Below are positions 1-5,891 of a stretch of 7,048 bases of DNA, one piece after another. Every line of letters starts with the position of its first letter. Position 1 is the first letter of the stretch. The notes beneath the pieces were generated by a model. It saw only the letters and a program-made list of their open reading frames with translations. It did not search any database and was not told where the DNA came from. A program made the position numbers and the translations under genes. The DNA comes from Burkholderiales bacterium (GTDB lineage Bacteria; Pseudomonadota; Gammaproteobacteria; Burkholderiales; SG8-39): assembly GCA_027457185.1 (NCBI GenBank), contig DAIDTN010000065.1:1-7048 (forward strand). Reading direction: 5' to 3'.

Positions 1-25
1 GCCAAGATTCGCGCGTAGGCGCGTC

Positions 26-1867
26 ATGCCTCTGCAACAAAAAACCGACGAACCTCGGCTCAGGTCCGCATCGGAATCAGCCGCGCTAATTTTTAAAGCG
101 AGTAACGCGCAGGCGCAAACGGCAGCCTTGCTGCTTGCCGGCGGCATGTGCGTGCTGCCCTTCCTGCTGCCTTATAATCAGCTGTTCGAGGCCGAGTGGC
201 TGGCCGCCGTGCTCGGGGTCGCGGCGGCGCTCGTGGCATTGGCGACACATGGCGCCGCGGTCGTATCCTTGCCGAGCCCCGCGCGCTGGCTGCTCGCGTT
301 CGCGTTGTTTATCGGCGCACAGACCGCCTTCGTTCATCCGGTCTACCCCCAGGTGCCGGTGCTGGCCGCCCTTTACGTGTTGTACGCAGCGCTGCTGGTC
401 TGGCTGGGGGCGCAGCTGGCGGCGTCGAACGGCATCGAGCGCGCGGCGACGCTATTGGCCGCATGCCTGCTCGCGGGCGGCATAGCGAACGCCGCCTCGG
501 GCCTGATCCAGTTCTACGGCATCCCTGCGCAGCTGAAGGCTATCGTCGCCGAGCTGCCTTATCGTGCCGGCGCCTGGGGCAATATTGGGCAACAGAATCT
601 CTACGCGAACTATCTTGCGCTCGGCGGAACGGCGCTGCTGTTCCTGTGGCTGCGGGGAAGTCTCCGCACCGGCTATGCGCTTGCAGCTGCCGTTCTGCTG
701 GCCTGGGCCAGCGCCCTGTCAGGATCGCGCACTTCGCTGCTGTACGCCCTGTGGCTTGTCCTGCTCGGTCTGCTTGCCGGCAGGGTGCAATCCGGCACCG
801 ACGGGCGACGCCTGAGAACCGCCGCATACACTCTGGCCGCCGTGATTGTTGCGGCGCATGTCGCCATCCCCTGGCTTGACACCGCGTTCGGGCTCGGCAA
901 CGCAGCCAGAAGCGCGTTCGATCGTTTGCTCCCGGCATCGCTGGAACACGAATCGCGCTGGGGAATCTGGCGGCTGGCCTGGCGCATCTTCTCCAGGTCG
1001 CCGTTTGCGGGCGGCGGTATCGGCGAGTTTGCCGGCGCCGCATTCAGGGCGGGGCTCTCGCCGAGTTTGACGCAACATTGCAACCAGGTCTGGACTTCGC
1101 CCCACAATCTGCCGCTGCAGCTTCTGGCCGAGACCGGCGCCTTGGGCGCGTTCCTGGCGCTCGGCGGCCTGTGCACGTGGTGGTGGCGGGCCGGGCGCCG
1201 CTATATCACCGCGCCGCAGCCGGCAATGTGGTGGATCATCGCCGCGGTGGGCATCGAGATGATTCATTCGATGGTCGAATTTCCGCTGTGGAGTGCGCAT
1301 TTTCTCGGTGTCACCGCGCTCCTTATGGGCCTTGGTATACAACCAAAGGCGGGTTCGCGCACAGGATCGCGCCTGACCTGTACTGCTGCAGCGGGAATCT
1401 GCGTCGCGCTCGCGCTGGCGACGGCGTTGCTGCTCAGGGATTACGTGCGGCTGCTCTCGACGCGCGTCACCGGAACCACCCTGACGCTTGCCAGCGCAGC
1501 CGACGTCACACGCGATGCCGCCGTGATGCGCGCGCTGACGCGCGGCCTGATGGCGCCGCCGGCCGAATACGCGATCATATTGGGCGCACCGCTGGACCGC
1601 AGCCAGCTTTCCGACCGGCTCGATATGAGCGCACGCATAGCACGTCACTATCCGACCAACGCAATCATCGTGCGCAGGGCCATTTTTCTCGCCTTCGACG
1701 GCCAGGCGGCCGCGGCACGCCGGGTGCTCGCGCAGGCGCTGTACACATTTCCCAAGCGCTGCGCCGAGACCATCGGAATACTGTCGCAGGCGCTCGCCGC
1801 CGACCGGGCCGCGATAGAACCGCTGTTGACATTGGCCAAGGGCTTGCGCGGACGCGACTGCACCTGA
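26..1867 (+). CDS. PglL/Wzy-type O-oligosaccharyltransferase (O-antigen ligase superfamily), multi-pass membrane protein
   Basis: A 613-residue inner-membrane protein dominated by hydrophobic segments. Visible landmarks are PYNQLFEAEW near residue 50, the motif GNIGQQNLYANYLALG from residue 185, SGSRTS from 232, ESRWGIW around 309-315, SPHNLPLQLLAETG with His360, and HSMVEFPLW with His414. The spaced Asn/Gln motif, the SxSR motif and the two late His motifs are the pattern of PglL-type protein O-oligosaccharyltransferases (Wzy_C superfamily), which move a lipid-linked glycan onto pilin or other exported proteins in the periplasm. A hydrophobic segment near 450-470 is followed by a C-terminal part of about 140 residues, as is common in PglL homologues. 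WaaL O-antigen ligase or Wzy polymerase are alternatives; length and the HSMVEFPLW motif favour PglL. The frame has no stop between position 2 and the ATG, so a start upstream of the window is possible. Only a weak AGG precedes the ATG. Confidence 0.85.
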   Translation: MPLQQKTDEPRLRSASESAALIFKASNAQAQTAALLLAGGMCVLPFLLPYNQLFEAEWLAAVLGVAAALVALATHGAAVVSLPSPARWLLAFALFIGAQTAFVHPVYPQVPVLAALYVLYAALLVWLGAQLAASNGIERAATLLAACLLAGGIANAASGLIQFYGIPAQLKAIVAELPYRAGAWGNIGQQNLYANYLALGGTALLFLWLRGSLRTGYALAAAVLLAWASALSGSRTSLLYALWLVLLGLLAGRVQSGTDGRRLRTAAYTLAAVIVAAHVAIPWLDTAFGLGNAARSAFDRLLPASLEHESRWGIWRLAWRIFSRSPFAGGGIGEFAGAAFRAGLSPSLTQHCNQVWTSPHNLPLQLLAETGALGAFLALGGLCTWWWRAGRRYITAPQPAMWWIIAAVGIEMIHSMVEFPLWSAHFLGVTALLMGLGIQPKAGSRTGSRLTCTAAAGICVALALATALLLRDYVRLLSTRVTGTTLTLASAADVTRDAAVMRALTRGLMAPPAEYAIILGAPLDRSQLSDRLDMSARIARHYPTNAIIVRRAIFLAFDGQAAAARRVLAQALYTFPKRCAETIGILSQALAADRAAIEPLLTLAKGLRGRDCT

Positions 1868-1891
1868 GCGAACCATGTCGCCCGATGGACC

Positions 1892-1920
1892 TTGCGCCAG
1901 CCGGTTGCAATGCATACAAT
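1892..1920 (+). promoter_or_regulatory. Candidate sigma-70 promoter for the fitAB-like pair
   Basis: TTGCGC at 1892-1897 and TACAAT at 1915-1920 are separated by 17 bases, which fits a sigma-70 promoter with a strong -10 and a moderate -35. Transcription would start near 1927, leaving a leader of about 24 bases with an AGGG Shine-Dalgarno-like stretch at 1940-1943, seven bases before the antitoxin ATG. Called by eye only. Confidence 0.5.
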
Positions 1921-1923
1921 GCA
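1908..1923 (+). repeat. Direct repeat CAATGCA x2 over the -10 box, candidate antitoxin operator
   Basis: CAATGCA occurs at 1908-1914 and again at 1917-1923, a 9-base period that covers the TACAAT box. The pair lies within a looser dyad, TTGCA at 1905-1909 and TGCAA at 1929-1933. Ribbon-helix-helix antitoxins of the FitA/VapB type repress their own promoters by binding short repeated sites, so this is a plausible operator. That role is inferred from position. Confidence 0.4.
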
Positions 1924-1950
1924 GGCACTGCAATCACTTAGGGTGCTCTC

Positions 1951-2196
1951 ATGGCCAACCTGACGATCCGCAATTTAGACGATGAGCTCAAGAGTCTGCT
2001 GCGCCAGCAGGCGGCCCGCCACGGTTGCTCGATGGAGCAGGAGGCTCGCGAAATCCTGCGCCGGGCGGTACAGACGCAGCCCGCCGGCACCGGTTTCGCG
2101 CAGCGGATTCAGCGGCGCTTCGCCGGCCTCAAGGCGGAAAATCTGCCGATTCCGAAGCGCCGCGCGGCACGTTTGTTCCCCCTGCCGAAAGATTGA
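1951..2196 (+). CDS. FitA/VapB-like ribbon-helix-helix antitoxin
   Basis: An 81-residue protein beginning MANLTIRNLDDELKSLLRQQ. The N-terminal strand (LTIRNL), a first helix (DDELKSLLRQQAARHG) and a second helix (SMEQEAREILRRAV) form the ribbon-helix-helix DNA-binding fold of FitA/StbC/VapB antitoxins. The basic, Pro-rich C-terminus (about residues 45-81) would wrap and inhibit the toxin. It is predicted to neutralise the PIN-domain toxin encoded immediately downstream and, as a complex with it, to repress the shared promoter. The start is supported by the conserved N-terminal strand and by AGGG at 1940-1943. Its stop codon overlaps the toxin start (TTGA at 2193-2196), which indicates co-transcription and translational coupling. 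Family assignment is from motif recognition; the exact subfamily (FitA or VapB) is less certain. Confidence 0.88.
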   Translation: MANLTIRNLDDELKSLLRQQAARHGCSMEQEAREILRRAVQTQPAGTGFAQRIQRRFAGLKAENLPIPKRRAARLFPLPKD

Positions 2197-2624
2197 ACTT
2201 GGGCCGTATCCTGCTCGACACCAACGTCCTTTCCGAACTTATGCGCCCGAAACCGTCTACCGAGGTGCAGAACTGGTTCGGCCAACAGCAAAATGCATCG
2301 TATTTCGTCAGCGCCATTACTCGCGCCGAGATTCTGCTAGGCGTCGCGCTGCTGCCTCCGGGAAAACGACGCGACAGCTTGGCGTCTGCAGCCGAGCAGA
2401 TGTTCAACGAGGACTTTGCCGGACGCACTCTCCCATTCGACGGCAGCTGCGCGGCCGAGTATGCGCTACTCGTCGCAGAGCGCGCCCGCCGTGGGCATTC
2501 GATTTCCACGGAGGACGGCCAGATTGCCGCGACGGCATTGAGCCACGATCTGTCGCTCGCCACCCGCAACGGCAAGGACTTCGACGGCATCCACGGGCTG
2601 ACTGTTCTCAACCCTTGGGCGTGA
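2193..2624 (+). CDS. FitB/VapC-like PIN-domain ribonuclease toxin (TTG start)
   Basis: A 143-residue PIN-domain protein beginning (M)NLGRILLDTNVLSELMRP and ending in LNPWA, typical of FitB/VapC toxins. The acidic metal-binding residues are visible: Asp9 in LLDTN, Glu46 in AITRAE, Asp108 in TEDGQIAATA, and the ATRNGKDF stretch with Asp129. Such toxins are Mg2+-dependent endoribonucleases that cut specific RNAs, often tRNA, when the antitoxin is lost. No ATG or GTG lies at a sensible place: the in-frame ATG at 2025 would overlap the antitoxin by about 170 bases, and the ATG at 2241 would delete the first catalytic Asp. The start is therefore TTG 2193, overlapping the antitoxin stop as TTGA, or TTG 2199, which has better spacing from the purine-rich GAAAGA at 2187-2192. 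All acidic residues are intact, so the toxin looks functional. Confidence 0.88.
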   Translation: MNLGRILLDTNVLSELMRPKPSTEVQNWFGQQQNASYFVSAITRAEILLGVALLPPGKRRDSLASAAEQMFNEDFAGRTLPFDGSCAAEYALLVAERARRGHSISTEDGQIAATALSHDLSLATRNGKDFDGIHGLTVLNPWA

Positions 2625-2643
2625 GCTTGTTGGCGCACAACCA

Positions 2644-2672
2644 TTGACAGCCTCGCAACATTAAGATATCCA
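2644..2672 (+). promoter_or_regulatory. Candidate promoter of the orphan RHH-like gene
   Basis: A perfect -35 consensus TTGACA lies at 2644-2649, with TATCCA at 2667-2672 after a 17-base spacer as a weak -10. It begins 20 bases after the toxin stop, so the small gene at 2692 may have its own promoter rather than depending on the fitAB-like transcript. The -10 is poor, which could mean low or activator-dependent expression. Confidence 0.4.
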
Positions 2673-2676
2673 ATGT
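2658..2676. repeat. Short inverted repeat ACATT/AATGT over the -10, candidate operator
   Basis: ACATT at 2658-2662 is mirrored by AATGT at 2672-2676, with a GATATC palindrome near the centre (2665-2670). The 19-base element covers the putative -10 box of the downstream small gene. Its position suits an operator for the ribbon-helix-helix-like product. The five-base arms are short enough to arise by chance. Confidence 0.3.
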
Positions 2677-2691
2677 GGACGAGCAAATGCC

Positions 2692-2979
2692 ATGAGCACC
2701 CGCGACCAGAACAACCAGATCGCTTTTCGCTACCGCGCCGTTGACAGCGCGACCGGCGTAAGCCGCGAAACCGCAAAGCGCTTGGCCGCGCAACTGGGCG
2801 TGGACGAAACCCAGGCTATCCACCGGGCGTTGCATGAACTCGCCGTCAGAGTCTTGCCCCAGTATGAGCGGGACGATGGCCTCTTGACGGCGGCCCAGAC
2901 GCGCCAGATCAAACAGTGCGTCCCGCAAAGCACCAAACGCTCGGTCCGCTCAAGCTTGATCGATATGGAACGGACGTAA
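2692..2979 (+). CDS. Small hypothetical protein, possible orphan ribbon-helix-helix antitoxin
   Basis: A 95-residue protein that I do not recognise as a named gene. It opens with a polar segment and a possible strand (IAFRYRAVD), followed by SRETAKRLAAQLG and DETQAIHRALHELAVRVL, which read as two amphipathic helices separated by a short turn, as in ribbon-helix-helix DNA-binding proteins. The segment LPQYERDDGLLTAAQ at about 55-69 and a basic tail (TKRSVRSSL) follow. GGACGAG at 2677-2683 is a weak Shine-Dalgarno eight bases before the ATG. It lies between two complete toxin-antitoxin pairs but has no partner: the next frame is a HigB-type toxin 134 bases downstream with its own promoter and antitoxin. 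It may be a solitary antitoxin or a transcriptional regulator left from a decayed module. The coding call is fairly secure; the function is inference. Confidence 0.65.
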   Translation: MSTRDQNNQIAFRYRAVDSATGVSRETAKRLAAQLGVDETQAIHRALHELAVRVLPQYERDDGLLTAAQTRQIKQCVPQSTKRSVRSSLIDMERT

Positions 2980-3088
2980 TGACCGGCTGAGCGGCCGAAC
3001 CTACGGCGTGCGACATCCTTTACTGTTATTTCCCGATTCAGTCCGCAAGCCGTTAACGACGCGGCGACAGATATCCGCCTGCACGATG

Positions 3089-3103
3089 TACGCAGGTTGC
3101 GTA
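3089..3103. promoter_or_regulatory. Perfect inverted repeat TACGCA-GGT-TGCGTA, candidate HigA operator
   Basis: TACGCA at 3089-3094 and TGCGTA at 3098-3103 form a perfect 6-bp dyad with a three-base centre. The right arm shares its last two bases with the TATAAT box. HigA antitoxins bind such dyads through an HTH domain and repress the operon, so this is the best operator candidate in the window. The dyad is seen directly; binding is inferred. Confidence 0.6.
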
Positions 3104-3107
3104 TAAT
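3102..3107 (+). promoter_or_regulatory. Consensus -10 box of higBA, predicted leaderless start
   Basis: A perfect TATAAT lies at 3102-3107 and the toxin ATG begins at 3114. With the -10 occupying -12 to -7, the first transcribed base would be the A of the ATG or very close to it. No convincing -35 is present: CTGCAC at 3079-3084 matches TTGACA at only two positions. TG at 3098-3099 is one base out of register for an extended -10. Confidence 0.6.
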
Positions 3108-3113
3108 AGTCGC

Positions 3114-3458
3114 ATGAAAGCCTTGTTTGTCGAGCTGCCTGCTTTTGCTCGTCAACGCGCAGACTATCTGGACGACGAGGGATTTCGGAGCTTGCAAAAC
3201 ACCTTGCTGGACAACCCGGAAGCAGGGGACGTGATCGAGGGTACGGGTGGGCTGCGCAAGGTGCGCTACGCCGATGTTCGCCGCGGCAAGGGTAAGCGCG
3301 GCGGTCTTCGCGTTATCTACTTCTGGTGGAGCGCGGGGAACCAGTTCTGGCTCTACACGCTCTACGACAAGGACACGATCGACGATTTGAGCGCCAAGGA
3401 ACGCGCGGCATTGAAAGACATGTTGAAGCGGGAGTTGAGCGCAAGGAGCAAGGTATGA
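3114..3458 (+). CDS. higB: HigB-2/RelE-family toxin (mRNA interferase)
   Basis: A 114-residue basic protein of the RelE/ParE superfamily. The diagnostic core is GTGGLRKVRYADVRRGKG (residues 43-60) followed by KRGGLRVIYFWW (61-72), with basic residues Arg48, Arg51, Lys61, Arg62 and Arg66 and the strand LYTLYDKD near 80-87. HigB-2-type toxins cut mRNA at the ribosome. The gene precedes its antitoxin, the order usual for higBA, and the two overlap by four bases (ATGA at 3455-3458), which implies co-transcription and coupling. There is no Shine-Dalgarno sequence before the ATG, and the TATAAT box ends six bases upstream, so the message is predicted to be leaderless or nearly so. The sequence is full length with no visible damage. 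The symbol is given by family resemblance; a generic RelE/ParE toxin name would also be fair. Confidence 0.88.
   Translation: MKALFVELPAFARQRADYLDDEGFRSLQNTLLDNPEAGDVIEGTGGLRKVRYADVRRGKGKRGGLRVIYFWWSAGNQFWLYTLYDKDTIDDLSAKERAALKDMLKRELSARSKV
3443..3448 (+). promoter_or_regulatory. Strong Shine-Dalgarno of higA inside higB
   Basis: AAGGAG at 3443-3448 lies six bases before the ATG at 3455. It fixes the antitoxin start at the ATGA overlap rather than at the in-frame ATG 3326 inside the toxin gene. It contrasts with the absence of any ribosome site before higB, an arrangement expected to yield more antitoxin than toxin. Confidence 0.75.
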
Positions 3459-3766
3459 AACGCAATGTATTTACCGAGTTGACCGAGGGTTTCGATGCAC
3501 TCACTGCCGAGCGCGAGGGCAAGATCACCCTGCGCACCCATGCGGTCAAGAGAAAACCGGCAGCCGCAGTGACCGCCAAGGAACTCGTGAGCATCCGACA
3601 GCGCTTGAAATTGTCGCGGGCCGTGTTCGCGCGCTACCTGCGCGCCAACGAGCGCACGCTGGAAAATTGGGAACAAGGCCGCGCCAAGCCGAACGCCCAG
3701 GCAGCGCTGCTGATCCGCCTGGTTGCGCGTTACCCGGATACGGTCAAACGCCTGGCTGCGGTATGA
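3455..3766 (+). CDS. higA: HigA-2-like HTH (XRE/Cro-CI) antitoxin
   Basis: A 103-residue protein starting MKRNVFTELTEGFDALTAE. The first 40 residues are the flexible N-terminal part that contacts the toxin. Residues about 43-96 form a Cro/CI-type helix-turn-helix: ELVSIRQRLKLSRAVFARYL, then RANERTLENWEQGRAKPN, whose WEQGRAKPNAQA stretch is typical of HigA-2 antitoxins. It should bind and neutralise the HigB toxin and repress the operon, most plausibly at the TACGCA/TGCGTA dyad at 3089-3103. The start at 3455 is chosen over the in-frame ATG at 3326 because AAGGAG stands six bases upstream, the ATGA overlap is a standard coupling arrangement, and the resulting length fits the family. Confidence 0.9.
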   Translation: MKRNVFTELTEGFDALTAEREGKITLRTHAVKRKPAAAVTAKELVSIRQRLKLSRAVFARYLRANERTLENWEQGRAKPNAQAALLIRLVARYPDTVKRLAAV

Positions 3767-3802
3767 CGATTCAGAAACAAGTGCAGTTGATCAGGGCGTC
3801 CA

Positions 3803-3835
3803 GCTATACTAAAGCGAGTTAAATCTTAGTATAGC
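3803..3835. terminator. 10-bp hairpin between convergent higA and kefB-like genes
   Basis: GCTATACTAA at 3803-3812 is perfectly complementary to TTAGTATAGC at 3826-3835, enclosing a 13-base loop. It lies 36 bases past the higA stop and 20 bases past the stop of the antiporter gene on the other strand, where a bidirectional terminator would be expected. The stem is A/T-rich, the loop is long and neither side has a T-run, so it is not a classical intrinsic terminator. A protein-binding dyad or a scar of insertion are other readings. Confidence 0.45.
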
Positions 3836-3855
3836 GGTGAGATGCTCCGCCCCTC

Positions 3856-5838
3856 CTATTTCCCCCCTTGCAGCAAGCGGATCTCCGCCGCCGCAAGTCC
3901 GTCCGGCTCACCCAGCAGCACCACCACGTCGCCGGCATCGAAGCGGGTCTCGGGCCCGGGCTCGCCGACGCGGATGCCGCGCCGGCGCACCCGCGTCACC
4001 CCGGCGCCCAGCGCCGCCAAATCGAGTTCGGCCAGCGTTCTGCCCACCGCATAAGCGCCCTGGGTCAGCGTGACCGAATGCAGGCGCGGCTGGCGCTGCT
4101 CCGCCGCGTCCACCACGGCGTCGCCCTCGCCGTGAAAAAAACCGCGCAACAGGCTGTAGCGGTTTTCGCGGACCTTGCGCACACTGCGCACCACGCGCGC
4201 CAGCGGCACGCCCATCAGCACCAGCGCATGGCTGGCGAGCATCAGGCTGGATTCGAAGGTGTCGGGCACCACCTCGGCGGCTCCGGCCGCCTGCAGCCGC
4301 TCCATGTCCGCGTCGTCCAGCGTGCGCACGATCACCGGCAGTGCCGGGTTGATCGCATGCGCATGGTGCAGGATCTTCAGCGCGGCGGGTATGTCCGGGA
4401 ACGAAATCACCAGCGCGCTGGCGCGCGCGAGGCCCGCCGCAATCAGGGATTCGCGCCGCGCGCCGTCGCCATACACCACGGCTTCGCCGGCGGCAGCGGC
4501 CTCGCGCACGCGCTCCGGATCAAGGTCGAGCGCAATATAACCTATGCCTTCCTGTTCGAGAAAACGCGCCAGATTCTGGCCGGTGCGGCCGTAGCCGCAC
4601 AGCACCACGTGCTTCGCGGCCGCCATGCCGGAGACGGCGATCTGGTGCAGCGCGAGCGAGCGCAGCATCCATTCCGAGCCGACAAAGCGCAACACCAGCT
4701 TGTCGCTGTAATGAATCAGGAAAGGCGCGCTCAGCATCGACAGCAGCATGGCCGCGAGGATGGGTTGCAGCAGGGCAGCGTCCACGAGCTGCACGCCGCC
4801 CGCCTGCACCAGCAGCACGAAGCCGAATTCGCCCGCTTGCGCCAGCGCCAGCGCGGTGCGCAGCGCATTGCCCGGCGTCGCGCCGAACAGCCGCGAAAGC
4901 ACGGCGATCAGCGCGAATTTGAACAGCACCGGCGCGGCGAACAGCAGCAGCACCAGCGCAAATCTGTCGATCACCACCGACACATCCAGCTGCATGCCGA
5001 TGGTGACGAAGAACAGGCCCAGCAGCAGGTCGCGGAACGGCTTGATGTCTTCTTCCACTTGGTGCTTGTATTCGGTTTCGGAGATCAGCATGCCGGCGAG
5101 AAAGGCGCCCAGCGCGAGCGACAGACCGGCCAGTTCGGTGGCCCAGGCGAGGCCGAGGGTGATCAACAGCACATTCAGCACGAACAACTCGTTCGAGCGG
5201 CGCCGCGCCACGATGTGGAACCAGCCGCGCATCAGCTTCTGCCCGGCGAACAGGATCAGCAGCAGCACCACCGCGGCTTTCGCCAGCGCCAGCGCCAGCA
5301 CCGGCGCCAGGTGTTCGGTCGGCTGCGCCAGCGCCGGGATCAGGATCAAGAGTGGCACCACCGCCAGGTCCTGGAACAGCAGAACGCCGATGATCTCGCG
5401 CCCGTGCGCGGATTCGAGCTGCATGCGCTCGGCCAGAAGCTTGCTCACGATCGCGGTCGAGGACATGGCGAGCGCCCCGCCCAGCGCAAAGCCGGTTTGC
5501 CAGGGGTAACCCAGCAGCCAGGCGAGCGCGGTCGGCGCGAACACGGTGAGCAGCACCTGCCCCATCCCAAGGCCGAACACCACGCGGCGCATGTTGAACA
5601 GCTTCGGCAGACTGAATTCCAGTCCGATGGAGAACATCAGGAACACCACGCCGAATTCGGCCAGGTAGGCATAGCCGGATTCCCTGCTCTCCGGGATCCA
5701 GTGCAGCGCATGCGGCCCGATCGCCACGCCGACGAGGAGGTAACCGAGCATGGGCGGCAGGTGCAGGCTGCGCGCCGCCACGACCACCAGCACGGCGCTC
5801 GCGAGCAGCACCAGTACCAGTTCCAGGGGATTGCTCAT
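3856..5838 (-). CDS. KefB/KefC-family (CPA2) monovalent cation:proton antiporter with RCK domain
   Basis: A complete 660-residue inner-membrane protein. Residues 1 to about 385 hold the many hydrophobic segments of a Na+/H+-exchanger (CPA2) domain, including FQDLAVVPLL with Asp157 as the expected ion-pathway acid. The loop HQVEEDIKPF starting at His259 matches the position and style of the regulatory HALESD loop of E. coli KefC. A TrkA-N/RCK domain follows, with the Rossmann motif GYGRTGQ at 415-421 and the acidic strand end LDLD at 437-440, predicted to bind a nucleotide. A TrkA-C domain occupies about 575-657. It probably exports K+ (or Na+) in exchange for H+. Whether it is glutathione-gated like KefC or is closer to YbaL cannot be decided here, so no symbol is given. 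No clear Shine-Dalgarno precedes the ATG. It diverges from kdsD and converges on higA. Confidence 0.92.
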   Translation of the reverse strand: MSNPLELVLVLLASAVLVVVAARSLHLPPMLGYLLVGVAIGPHALHWIPESRESGYAYLAEFGVVFLMFSIGLEFSLPKLFNMRRVVFGLGMGQVLLTVFAPTALAWLLGYPWQTGFALGGALAMSSTAIVSKLLAERMQLESAHGREIIGVLLFQDLAVVPLLILIPALAQPTEHLAPVLALALAKAAVVLLLILFAGQKLMRGWFHIVARRRSNELFVLNVLLITLGLAWATELAGLSLALGAFLAGMLISETEYKHQVEEDIKPFRDLLLGLFFVTIGMQLDVSVVIDRFALVLLLFAAPVLFKFALIAVLSRLFGATPGNALRTALALAQAGEFGFVLLVQAGGVQLVDAALLQPILAAMLLSMLSAPFLIHYSDKLVLRFVGSEWMLRSLALHQIAVSGMAAAKHVVLCGYGRTGQNLARFLEQEGIGYIALDLDPERVREAAAAGEAVVYGDGARRESLIAAGLARASALVISFPDIPAALKILHHAHAINPALPVIVRTLDDADMERLQAAGAAEVVPDTFESSLMLASHALVLMGVPLARVVRSVRKVRENRYSLLRGFFHGEGDAVVDAAEQRQPRLHSVTLTQGAYAVGRTLAELDLAALGAGVTRVRRRGIRVGEPGPETRFDAGDVVVLLGEPDGLAAAEIRLLQGGK

Positions 5839-5864
5839 CGGATGCGGGCGCCGGAAAGGAGAAA

Positions 5865-5891
5865 ATGGGGTTCTGCTATACTTTGCCCCAT
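5865..5891. repeat. Inverted repeat ATGGGG/CCCCAT flanking the kdsD -10
   Basis: ATGGGG at 5865-5870 and CCCCAT at 5886-5891 form a perfect 6-bp dyad around a 15-base centre that contains the extended -10 box of kdsD. It lies in the short gap between divergent genes and could be a regulator site serving both, or a hairpin at the extreme 5' end of a transcript. Function is inferred from position only. Confidence 0.35.
5874..5882 (+). promoter_or_regulatory. Extended -10 promoter for kdsD
   Basis: TGC at 5874-5876 followed by TATACT at 5877-5882 gives an extended -10 (TGnTATACT). The -35 region at 5854-5859 is poor, as is usual for extended -10 promoters. Transcription would start near 5889, one base before the first ATG of kdsD and about 22 bases before the second. 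Confidence 0.55.

Noticed and set aside
719..1933. Minus-strand 404-codon open frame opposite the oligosaccharyltransferase gene
   Set aside because: It is Arg/Gln/Cys-rich with no recognisable domain. The plus strand has coherent transmembrane segments and conserved motifs across the same bases.
2025..2192. N-terminal extension of the PIN toxin from the in-frame ATG at 2025
   Set aside because: It would lie entirely within the antitoxin gene and add about 56 residues not found in FitB/VapC toxins. A TTG start at the stop overlap is more consistent.
2980..3113. Possible small gene or RNA between the orphan RHH-like gene and higB
   Set aside because: No convincing frame, ribosome site or strong hairpin is visible apart from the higBA promoter and dyad at its right end.
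3326..3454. N-terminal extension of the HigA antitoxin from ATG 3326
   Set aside because: It overlaps the toxin gene by more than 120 bases. The ATG at 3455 has a strong Shine-Dalgarno and the ATGA overlap.
3868..5889. Plus-strand open frame of about 670 codons opposite the antiporter gene, continuous with kdsD (1008 codons together)
   Set aside because: The translation is a His/Gln/Arg-rich low-complexity sequence without family features, as expected from the antisense of a GC-rich gene. The opposite strand encodes a full KefB/C-type protein, and kdsD homologues start at about 5890-5911.
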